From Loripinus fragilis (Eukaryota > Mollusca > Bivalvia > Lucinida > Lucinidae), in assembly GCA_964019695.1 (NCBI GenBank), contig OZ026530.1, positions 36,380,835-36,444,834 on the forward strand: 64,000 nucleotides of DNA, given 5' to 3'. The notes beneath the pieces were generated by a model. That model was not told the DNA's origin. It ran no database searches and worked only from the letters and a program-made list of their open reading frames with translations. This document shows positions 45,225 to 55,067 of the stretch, piece after piece. Each line of letters opens with the position of its first letter. The stretch's first letter is position 1. A program made the position numbers and the translations under genes.

Positions 45225-46664
45225 AAGGATCATTGACACTTGCTATGGGTAAATGCCTATGGTTTTCAGTAAAAATAAAAGTTTGTCAATCGTCCCTTTC
45301 TTCACCTTAAAGCTACCCTGACCTGAGTACTTTATGGCTGTGAAATCCGTTTTCGATATTAAATGCTTCAAAGATGTAAAATTTTGGGTAGAACAATCAG
45401 TTTTACATTATAATATATAGAAATCCGAAAACATTTTTTAAAATATCATCCCCCCCCCCCCGTGTGCCAGCAAAAGCTTTGGCATGTATATGTGTTACCA
45501 TATTTTACACATTGTATGGAAGTGGCTTGCTGGCACACGGGGGGGAAAGATGTTCAGCAGCCCAAAAACCAGGGGCTTAAGCCCGTAAAATGCCTTTTCT
45601 ACCAAATAAGAAATTACTGACAGTAAAGAAATTTTCTAGAACCAACCTCCTAAATTGCTTTGTATTCTGTGCTAGTTTAATATACAGTACTTGAAGATTA
45701 AAAGTAGAATTAGCAAGGTTTAATGTATTTTTTCATAAAAAAAATCTCACTGTTATTAAATGACACATTCTTTTGCAAACGTCCTGTACTTATCTAATTG
45801 CATGCTAGGGAATTGTTCATGTTTTTATTTTCGTCTGCTGACTTTCTTCAAAATTAAGTTTTTAACAATAAACCACCCAGGACCACCATCGGAGTATCAA
45901 ACAGATTGGATTCAGATCAAGACCGATATTCTGTTGGTCTTCATCTGGGTCCAAACTGTTTGCTAAAAGCTATTGGCAGACAACAAAATTATCTACTGGC
46001 ATGCAAAGAGTTATAACAGGTAAATACTTTAGTGTTCAATATATTGTCTCATATAGGGATATACATGTATATATATACCATAAATATTCGGACACTTTAA
46101 ATACATTTAACATGTTTTGCCCTTTAAACAAAGCAAAAGTAATATTCAAAGGATCTAGTTAGAATCAGTTTTACTTTCCAATGCTAAATGGGACACTTTC
46201 TTTCCTTCAAAAATATTATATCTTGTGTTGAGCTTTCATTTTTGTATTATTTACGGTACATGTAGTCAAAAATGTACAGGTAACTTCTAAATTATCTCCC
46301 CAAAATCATTGTATTACAAAACATATTTTGTTTTTAAAACAATTTCATCAATTATCTTGATCCGTTGCTACTCTGCATATGGTATTTTCAATAGATATCA
46401 CCATGCCTACCAAATAAATCAAGAAAACGTGCAGAAATCACTTTTTAAAGCACTTTTTATTTTCATGAAATTTCAGACCCCCTCCCCTTTCTACCCGCTA
46501 TAACTCTCGAGTGCGTAGGAATTTTGAAAATATTTTGCTAGCTTGCTCTTGCCATTAGATTCACCTATTGCACTGATACTACATGCACCACACTAGAAGA
46601 TCAAAAGCAGCGTTCTGTGAATCAGAAAAATAGGCGTATAAGGCCCGAACCGTCAATGATCCTT
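45225..46664 (+). mobile_element. 1,440-bp element with AAGGATCATTGAC ends, copy 1
   Basis: 13-bp terminal inverted repeats AAGGATCATTGAC and GTCAATGATCCTT. Nearly collinear with 60428-61867, also 1,440 bp, including the CCCCCCGTGTGCCAGCAAAA hairpin (45452-45546) and the palindrome around TCAAGACCGATATTC. No frame longer than 70 codons. No target duplication is clear. Confidence 0.9.
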
Positions 46665-47964
46665 AGAATCGGGAATAAATTACTTTAGATGTACGTTTTC
46701 AATGTATATCACATTGAGCATTCAATAATCGTGAATCATTTCAGGCAGTATTTTGACAAAAGATATTGCCTAGTATTACGGCTAATTTTTGCTCTAATAA
46801 TTCTGATGGTAGAATTTGGGCATTTTAATCAACTTATTTGACACTTGACATGGATAATCCTGGGAAAGGCCTTATCCATTTTGTGAGAAAACTATAATTG
46901 TTCTGCTAAAATGGACTTTTTTTTCAGCTGGGCTCCATATATAAGCTATTCAAATCTCATGTCAATTATGCTCTAATATAGATATTAAGGATTCTTGGGT
47001 CCATAGAAATTTCAAAAGGCACATTAAAATTATGTAATTTGCATGTATTTGAATGGGATATGGGCCATTGGTCCATTTACAGGGCCCATCATTATTTTTG
47101 TCCAGGATTATCCCTGACTTGAGTGTTACCATTGAAAAAAGGTATGTAAACACCTCAAATTAACTAATTACAGGCAATGAATGGCTGACTATAAAATTAC
47201 ATATGTAGTTGATAATGTTTAGGCCGTTTACCACTGTAAAATTTGTTTTATAAAACTGTCCATATTAGCCACATCACGCTGTTTTACAGGTAGTAGAAAA
47301 TGTCCTTACAAACATAGCAAACATTATTTACCCAGATCAAACTGATCGTATTGGATCTGTGTCTACGCTGATTGAATCGACACTATCAACTGAATGACAG
47401 TGCTTAAAAACTGTCATGTACAAAGCAATCACGACTTTAAAATGTGTGATGCTTTTGACACTTACCTGTAGAAATTTAAGTACAGATATATAGGCCGTCA
47501 CATGGCTGTTACACCGTTTAAATTCCTCCCGCTTTTCAGAACGCCTAAAAATGTCGAAATTCCCAAGAGATTAGGGGTCAGGGCAGTGGTAGTAGATTCT
47601 TCAAACAATTTTCCTCTGACACTGCAGGATATTCTAAATCCAGATTTGAGCTTAATGTTCGCAAAAATGCAAGTAATAAAATAATATTCCAGATTTTCGA
47701 GTTTCTTATTATTGCGGTAGGACTATAATAACTCTTTACCAAAAGATAGAACCTGATTTCCCTTTTTGAGCAGATGAAATAGCCGAACCTAGCCCAGATA
47801 TGAATATTAAAGTTACCGCCTTTACAGAAACCAAAAAACTACATAATACACGAATCTCCGCTCATGTTTTTGTATTCATTGTATTTGCCGAAGAAGGAGA
47901 TAGATTAGTGGACGTGTATGTAAACTTACTTACCTGTATAACTGACATGTATATTATTGTCAGT
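46665..47964. other. Interior of the TTAA element, nothing recognised
   Basis: Contains a short CAGATCAAACTGATC palindrome near 47333. No coding signal supported. Confidence 0.4.
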
Positions 47965-48338
47965 GGCTATTATATATGAGTGTTAGGTGTTATCGGATTA
48001 GCAAGAAAAGTGACCTTGTGAATAAAATTTTGTAAATTTTAAATTCCGGCTGTACTAGATCACATATCACACTACATGCTTGTGCAAAAAACTTAAATTT
48101 CTGATGGAGGAAAATAGGAGAATTCTGTGTGCAAAAATTGACCAAGTTCAAGGTAATATTTGACTTATTTACTGTTTGTGTATATTTCATTCAGCAACAA
48201 AATTGTAAACTATATTACATATATCTTATGATTATTTCTGAAATACGGAGCGATATTGGACATTGTTCTTGTGACAGCGCAAAATTCAAAGCACCCGCAG
48301 ATTTTAGCCACCACGCCATATTGTGTATGACATTGTCC
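47965..48338 (-). repeat. Right terminal inverted repeat of the TTAA element
   Basis: Reverse of 41849-42212. Read outward it contains ATGGAGGAAAATAGGAGAAT, then a donor-like TTCAAG|GTAATA, present in both repeats. Confidence 0.9.
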
Positions 48339-48342
48339 TTAA

Positions 48343-48663
48343 TAAGTTTGTTTCTCTGCTTCAGTTTACTGTCAGACTCTTGCAACAACTCCTTCAGATA
48401 CTCTATTTTATTATTTTCCAGGGCCCACTGGCTTTGTTTAATATTGTCTTGCACTTCTAAGTTGAATAAATATTGAACTCTATTACCAGGCCTCTTCCTG
48501 GTATAGTCTTGTTCAGTTTTGAGCTTTTAACTTGCGACGAAACATTAACTGAATTTGCTCTTACTTTTTCTTGGATAGAGTTTATTTGGCGCTTCTGGTC
48601 TCTAACTTCGACTAATAGCTCTTGAATGGACGCATTTAAATTCTCAGAGGAGCCCTTCACCAT
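48343..48663 (-). pseudogene. DIRS-like gag N-terminus, cut off by the TTAA element
   Basis: Minus strand from 48663: MVKGSSENLNASIQEL, a heptad-like coiled-coil start, then after a frameshift near 48455 KQSQWALENNKIEYLKELL and SDSKLKQRNKLIK, ending at the insertion site. The frame resumes without shift at 41844 in the other fragment. Together with 39190-41848 this is one broken retrotransposon. Confidence 0.75.
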
Positions 48664-51446
48664 GATATAAAAATCACGCCACGTTGAAAATCGACGATGT
48701 TGATACTAGAATGAGATACCTGCAATTCATTTAACCATATCTCTGCCCACAACTATATCTGCAAATGCTCATTTGGGCCAAGAGAAAATATCTAACTTCT
48801 AATTCTCTCATATCAAACGAAATTAATTATATTGTTCTGCTATTATCTTCCAAATCAGAATTTGGAGAAAAAAGTTTAGGGTTGGGGGGTAAAAATTAAG
48901 GGGAGGTCGGGTAACCTGAACCACACAAATATTTTTCATGGCCTTAATTATAACTTGACATTCAGTGCACCTTATCAAATAAATATATACTGAATGAAAC
49001 TTCTAAACCGCCAGTTTACAAAACATAGATTTTCAATATAACTCGTTAGTTATACTACCGTTTGAAATAATATTTGACACAGTATCTATAGACCCAAGAA
49101 TCTGACCACTGAACTTAACAATACTTCAAAGTCTGACGCAATAAGGGTGTTCACTAAAGCGTAAAGAAAATGTCATTATACAATGTTTTGCATGTTGTGA
49201 CAATGCACAATGATTTTCGCCCTGTACATACTGGTATTTTGACCGACAACAATCCGACAACTTTATTCTATCACACAATTGCCAACCTATGGGTAATATG
49301 AGGATAGAGGAGAGGGGTCGGGCTGCGGGCATGATCGAAGCCTGGTTCTTGTTAAGACAGATTCGTAATTTATCATAAATTTCGACATGTTGTGATAGAG
49401 CCCAAAGTGTACATCTCAAAATGTTGGCTATTTTCATGTTTACACGTTTTAGGATGAGAGTTATCGACAAAATAATGTGCAGTACACATGCCATAAAATG
49501 TCTTGTATAGTCCATCGTACTTGAACGCGGTGATAAAATGGGCCTCGTCGCGACAAAACCTGTCTTAGGGGTTTTCGACAAAGTAAGATTCAAACCAATC
49601 TTCCAAGCTACAGGGACTAGCTAGAAAGCCGAGATTTTGCTTGTAGCAAGTTAAGATATTATATTTTTCAAAATGCGAATAATAAAGGGGTTGATCAGAC
49701 TGCGCGGATGCGCAGGCTGGTCTGCGTCTTCGTTGTTCGCAAACCTCCGTAGACAGGTTTTCTCGCGTCGAGGCCCAAATAATGTTGAATAAGAAAGTCA
49801 AAGGTGTCAAGACTAATGTGCAGTGCACGTCTTGAGGCATGCTTGAATAATACTGTGGACAAAAATATTACATGTCCATATACCATATAGCATTTTGTGG
49901 TCTTTTAGAATGTATGTGCTGCCATATTGAACAAAATAAATAGTGTCCATTTATAGCAATATAAAAGTTGGTTTTCCCCATTTTAGGTCGCGGGAATATA
50001 AAACGATCCAACAACTTGTACAAAAACTACCAGGGCAGAATTGCACAGCGTAAAGATTCGCTGTATAAAGTGTTGAGTTGAAATACGTGTATCAGCATTT
50101 GTGTGGAAATTAAAAGGAGGGTGCCTTTATTAAGTCTATCAAATGAGCATGTAAATGCTAATTAATGGGGATAAATTAAAAAAGTATTCTATAAAATTGA
50201 TTTGTCCTTATAGGGTGTACGATTTAGCTTTGCACGTGTTATATATGTATATGTATATGTTGAGATAATTGAATAAATGTCGAGTGGCGGTTTAGAAGTT
50301 TCGTTCAGTATATAATGAAAATAATGCATATCAATTCCAGGACCTTAGCAATTGGAGGGTGGGATCTTGTTTATTCCATTATTTTTGCAGAAAACCACCA
50401 ATTGACTGGCATTCATCTAATTACACGGAAATTTAATATTGTAGCATACATCTAATGGACAAAAGTGTTGCGTTTGCTTTGAATTCAGGTCTAGAATATT
50501 TCATTTTTTAGGTTAATAAGTACATGTTGTCCATAACTTTTGACATGTACCTGTAAATGCCTTGCGCACAGATTACACCTGTTTTATTGTGTTGCCTACG
50601 AAGCATGATCAATCGATACATAGGGATCATGACTTCTGCGTCGTCGTCCGTTTTGTCACACTTTTGGATTCTGATCGATAATTCTTGAAGGGATGCACGA
50701 ATTTCCATTAAAACTTAACCGAATGGTCAATCATCATTAAATACAGGTCAAGTTTGAAAAAGGGCGTAATACGCAAAATTATGACTGAGTTACGGCTTTT
50801 GGACTTAGATTTTGGCTAAATTGTGGTTTTCCGATCAATAACGTTTGAAGGGATGCAACAATTTCGTTCAATTTTACAGAATGGTAAAGCATCATATAAT
50901 TAAAGTCAAGTTCGAAATAGGAGGACATTTGCAAGCTTTTGACGGAGATATGGCCCTTTTTTGACTAAGGTTTAGGCTAATGCAAAAGCTATATAGGTTT
51001 TTTTGTGGAATACATATTCCTCCAAAACGTGTATTTAATTACTATCTACCAGAAAACAACTCACTTTGTCATGCTACTATCCTCAAATTTTGTTTTTATA
51101 TTTTGCGTCTCTTTTGGAGTTGACAGTTGTCGCGTGACCTATTTATCTATGTCATTGAGACGCATTGGAATAGAAAAGAATAGGTTTAAAATTAGCAACC
51201 AATCAGGGGATTCAAAGGCCGAAACTAGGGAAGATGTTAATCAAATTCATGGTTTATAATAATAAACTGTGCTTAAGTTCCAACCTTCAAGTTCAGAGTC
51301 CCTTAAAGCCGCAACCAGACAACAATTTTGCATTAATTTAAAGAGTATATTAATTAGGTGACATTCTGCCCCCCTTTCCCTCTCACAACCATCAACCCAC
51401 TCTCATATTGGATAGCTTAATTGTTTTGTAGGACAGTGGTTGTAAT
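48664..51446. other. Intergenic with old repeats
   Basis: GCGGATGCGCAGGCTGGTCTGCGTC near 49703-49727 matches 15341-15365. Bases 50480-51000 contain two similar segments, with ATAATTCTTGAAGGGATGCA at about 50680 and ATAACGTTTGAAGGGATGCA at about 50839, about 160 bp apart, each followed by AATGGT and TCAAGTT. The minus frame at 49126-49593 (155 codons) has no domain and is not called. Confidence 0.45.
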
Positions 51447-51720
51447 ATGCAGGTTCAACCAATAAAGAATGACAAGAAGTATCAGAGATATTCAGCTGAT
51501 ACTTTGATTCTGGCATATGAAGCTGTGAAAACTAAGGGTGTATCTGTGTGTAGGGCAGCGTTACAGTTCTTAGTTCCAGTTCAGACATTAAGAGATTGAG
51601 TCAAGGGACATATCGACCAGCACAACCTTCATTTAGAAAAAAGACAGTTTTCACCCATGGGAAGGAACTGACCCTAATACAATGTATACCATATCAGAAC
51701 TTGGATATTAACACAGCTAT
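51447..51720 (+). pseudogene. pogo-type transposase N-terminus, broken
   Basis: From ATG 51447 the frame gives KKYQRYSADTLILAYEAVK, VSVCRAALQFLVP and VQTLRD, then a TGA where an Arg codon is expected, then VKGHID. This resembles the psq/CENP-B type helix-turn-helix that opens pogo-family transposases. A shifted frame continues with VFTHGKELTLIQ. Only about 90 of the usual 500 or more residues remain. Confidence 0.65.
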
Positions 51721-51734
51721 GTTCAACTACAGTA

Positions 51735-51937
51735 CAGTAAAACCTGTCTTAAGCGGCCACTCAAAAAATACCAAAAATTGGATTTCAAGACCGATTATTG
51801 CTGAATGAAGGTCGAAAGTAATGCAGAATGCTCCAAGAGAGCATTCTGCAATTCTATGGACCTTCATTGATCTACAAAGTGTCATTAAGACATTTGTATT
51901 ATATATTTTGAGTGGCAGCTTATGACAGGTTTTAGTG
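51735..51937. mobile_element. Tigger/Tc1-type MITE with TA duplication, copy 2
   Basis: CAGTAAAACCTGTCTTAAGC at the left, TATGACAGGTTTTAGTG at the right, TA at 51733-51734 and 51938-51939. A hairpin AGAATGCTC/GAGCATTCT is central. Confidence 0.85.
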
Positions 51938-51964
51938 TACATAGCTGGGGATTAGGGAAGAGAA

Positions 51965-52070
51965 ATCCTAGCTTAGTACTGGTTCAACCCAGGAAGACCC
52001 GTCCCTTTATAACTGAAAGATTGTTGATGGGACGTAAAGAATCAAATCAAACAATCAAACAAACAATTTG
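51965..52070 (+). mobile_element. SINE, 5'-truncated
   Basis: The body and tail of the 37765 SINE (CCTAGCTTAGTACTGGTTCA to ATCAAACAAACAA), lacking the tRNA-like head. Confidence 0.85.
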
Positions 52071-52254
52071 GGAAGAGATCCTCAAATAAAGTTCTTAGTA
52101 ACAACTTACTTTATAGCCTTCTAAATAGATGGAGATACATGTATGCTTCTTTGAAAGCAACCACGCAATCATCCAGTCCAGAGATAATTTATAAGTATTA
52201 CGGTAACTAAGAACAGCATTAGAGAAATATGAATTACAGGATAGACCCCAATTT

Positions 52255-52920
52255 AATTGCTCACCTGAGCTTAAGGCACTCGGTGAGCTTATAGGATGGG
52301 ACTTGAGCCGGCGTACGAGCGTCCTTTCGTCCGTTCACACTTTTTGACATGAATATCTCTGAGACCAACTGGCCGATCATAATCAAATTTCATCTAAAAC
52401 ATCATTGGGGCGGGGGATTGGCTGAATTAGGTTTTGGGCCAGATCGAATCAGAACTCTGGTTTCCATGGCAACAGATAGCTCCAATAGGGTTATAATGGT
52501 ATAAATATTGTGAGCACTTTAGCTGTTCCATTTTTCATTGGATCTTCTTTATTCTTGCAGGTAACAATGACAGCAATTAAAGCAACGATGGGTTCGAAAT
52601 TCGGCAAGATTGGATCAGGGTTGGCAGAGTTAGCTACTCTTGAACGTCTGAAAAAATCTCCATATATTTAAAATGGGAGAAATGTTGTGAGCACTCTAGT
52701 GCTTTCATTTTTGATTGAATCTTATTCATTCTTGCAGTTAACAAGGACAACTATGAAAGCTGGAATGATTTTGAATTTCTGTCAGATCCCATCACCAACT
52801 ACTGAGTTAGCTGCCCGTGAGCGTTTGAAAAATGAATGTATAATGTTGTGAGCACTCTAGCACCTTCATTTTTGATTGCATATTATTCATTATTGCATGT
52901 AGCATTATAAACAAGGAAAT
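52255..52920 (+). mobile_element. GCTCACCTGAGC element, shorter relative
   Basis: Starts TTGCTCACCTGAGCTTAAGG, then GCACTCGGTGAGCTTATAGG and CGTCCTTTCGTCCGTTC. Inside, ATGTTGTGAGCACTCTAG and similar phrases recur three times (near 52510, 52683 and 52843), with GTTAACAAGGACAAC and variants. Confidence 0.65.
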
Positions 52921-52969
52921 AAGTTTATATAAAGATGTTTATATCATTTCTTTTTTCTTAATGGGGCTG

Positions 52970-53075
52970 TTATATGGGACCCTTCTGGGCAACCCGCATA
53001 TGGGCTAACCCATATGGGCAATGCGGAACCCGGTTGCACTCCCCATATGGGTAGCCGTATGGGACCCATATAGGC
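52970..53075. repeat. CATATGGG-rich repeat fragment
   Basis: CCCATATGGG and CATATGGGCTAACCCATATG palindromes plus ATGGGACCCATATAGGCATG. Probably an element end; family unknown. Confidence 0.5.
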
Positions 53076-53207
53076 ATGTTTGCTGGGTAATTCTTGCACA
53101 CTGCATTAGGATACCAGATTTTACCCTGAGATAGAAAATCTTATCTTACCCAGACTATCTTACCCAGGCTGTCACATGAGGGCAACATACCTTGGTTGTA
53201 TTGGATC

Positions 53208-53776
53208 ATCATCATCATTATTCGGTTATTGTGTCGGTGCGCCGCGGTCCCTGCGCACGAGGCATATATAGCACAAACGGCACACCCAGTTTTATGCACC
53301 CACTTTGGCTTCAAAAAAAGAATTCGGGCTGTATCCTGCCCTTATCCTACGCCTATCTGCGTTAAGTAAAGGTGTGGGGCATTAATTAGTTTGAATTTTG
53401 GAAATGCTCTAAAACAGGTTTCAATCTTGTGGGGATTGACGTGAAAATTTCGTCTGCACAGTGTCACCCCACTGTTCCTGAAAGTGTAAGTTTTTTATTC
53501 CGCCCGGAAGGGCAAGAAGTTTTGTTATCGTTTGTTTAAGTTTGCCGCTCCCCCTAATTGTGAGCTGTAAGTTGATGTATCAAGTGGTGACAACATCCAG
53601 GTTCCACTCCGCACTTCCGTCCAGTTCTTGTATACATGTGCTCGCGGGCGGTGTTACTAAGACGCGGACATCAGTCTACGAAGTTAGCTTTCCCTAGCGC
53701 AAGCTTTTGGAAATAAAGTTTTGCCTCCTTAATTATATTTTTCTATTTCAGTTGCAATTTTGTGGAGCGGGTGGTG
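53208..53776 (-). mobile_element. Retroposon with 14-bp target duplication
   Basis: GGTTGTATTGGATC occurs at 53194-53207 and 53777-53790, enclosing 569 bp. The left end is ATCATCATCATTATTCGG, so on the minus strand the insert ends in a GAT-repeat tail, as for retrocopies of LINEs with short-repeat tails. The body is less AT-rich than the surroundings and has no long frame. Confidence 0.75.
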
Positions 53777-53790
53777 GGTTGTATTGGATC

Positions 53791-54525
53791 TCACGCACAA
53801 GGTCGTCAAGTGACGTCATTGTTATGTAAAAGTGACGTCAATATGTAAATTGCATCTCTGCGTATTCAGGGACTTCTGGAAGCTTAATTTAAAATAAAAA
53901 ATAGTTGTAAGCAAGAAAGGAATTCATGTGAGGGTAGGATAGCAAAATCCGTCCATCAGGATCACCATTTGTCATCACTAAGTCTTGGCAAGCCTAGTGA
54001 TGCCAAACGGTGATACTTGGGATGAATTTCGCTATCCTACTCTCACACTCATGATAGATTCTTATAGTCTCCAAGTAATACTATTTCTGGATTCAAGAAA
54101 AACTAGGATAAACCCATGCTTAAATGAGGCTCTAGGTACGAGTATAACCAATAAAATCAAGAAGCAATAATGGCAGATGATGATGGATATTAAATCACCA
54201 TTAACAGGTCACTGTTCTGTCAAAAAGTCAGAATCAAAGGAGCCATCAAATCCTAAACCAAAGCTAGTTGGACAAGCTATAACAAAGGCACCATTCACGT
54301 ATTTTAATGTGCTGAATGTTTCCATCGAATCACCATTCACTATATTGTAACTCAAAAGTTTCTAATACGAAGAAAGAGTTTCTCTATTGATCTGATTTAG
54401 CTGGGGTTGGTTTAAAACACTGGGAAGGGACACTAATTACATTTCTGTGATGAGAAGAGGTTTGTGTCTGTTGATGACGGTAATGGGGCGGGTGAAGAAA
54501 GCATTAACGAACGGTTTAGATTAAG
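53791..54525. other. Intergenic, nothing recognised
   Basis: Has a hairpin-like pair TCCGTCCATCAGGATCACCA... / ...CAAACGGTGAT around 53950-54020 (TAGTGATG palindrome). No gene. Confidence 0.4.
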
Positions 54526-54861
54526 TTTATCATATGACGTCGCGTCTGGGAGTGAAATAACGCCATGCAATAAAATCTGTAAACCACTAGTGGTTTATCG
54601 ATTTACGGGAAACGTTATGACGTCCATAACAACGTTGCGTACATAATGACACAATTATAACGTTTTTACGCCAGAAATCAGTTTTCAAAGTATTTGTCAT
54701 ATGATAAATAGAATCTAACATTCGTGCTCTTGTATAATTGAATTTATTAAACTCGTTGCAAAAAAGAGATAAAATGCTCGGCAAGCCACGCATTTTATCT
54801 CTTTTTTCCAACTCGTTTAATAAATTCAATAAAACATGAGCACTCATGTAAGATCCTCTAT
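54526..54861 (+). mobile_element. Composite inverted-repeat element, reference copy
   Basis: Two inverted-repeat modules side by side. 54526-54715 is bounded by TTTATCATATGAC and GTCATATGATAAA. 54716-54861 is a near-palindrome bounded by ATAGAATCTAACATTCG and ATGTAAGATCCTCTAT. Both occur together at 19037-19377 and in part at 1659 and 31217; the palindromic half occurs alone at 2931. Confidence 0.85.
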
Positions 54862-55067
54862 TTATGCAACAAAACTAGGATTTAATTTTCTGAAGAATCA
54901 GATCGCAAAGCGCTGTTATGTTTGCACACATGCACTGGATTTTAGACAGATCAATATAAATCTTTTTTGTTTCAATTTGAATTTCAATCAATCCATCAGA
55001 ATGTCGAAGTAGGAAAGAGCACGTTTCAGACACGCGAATGCTTATGGCAAAGATCTTAAATATATAG
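54862..55067. other. Short spacer
   Basis: No gene recognised; a 67-codon minus frame here has no domain. Confidence 0.4.

Larger units (their letters stand above)
41849..48338. mobile_element. 6,490-bp TTAA-flanked foldback element inserted in the DIRS gag
   Basis: Terminal inverted repeats of about 365 bp, roughly 97% alike by eye, start GGACAATGTCATACACAATA at 41849 and at 48338 on the other strand. Both ends abut TTAA (41845-41848 and 48339-48342). Removing the element and one TTAA makes the gag frame continuous. TTAA duplications are known from the piggyBac and Kolobok superfamilies. No transposase frame lies inside, so it is non-autonomous or gutted. Confidence 0.85.

Noticed and set aside
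39190..48663. Endogenous retrovirus with envelope
   Set aside because: No long terminal repeats, protease, integrase or envelope motif; the reverse transcriptase and RNase H order fits a DIRS-like element.
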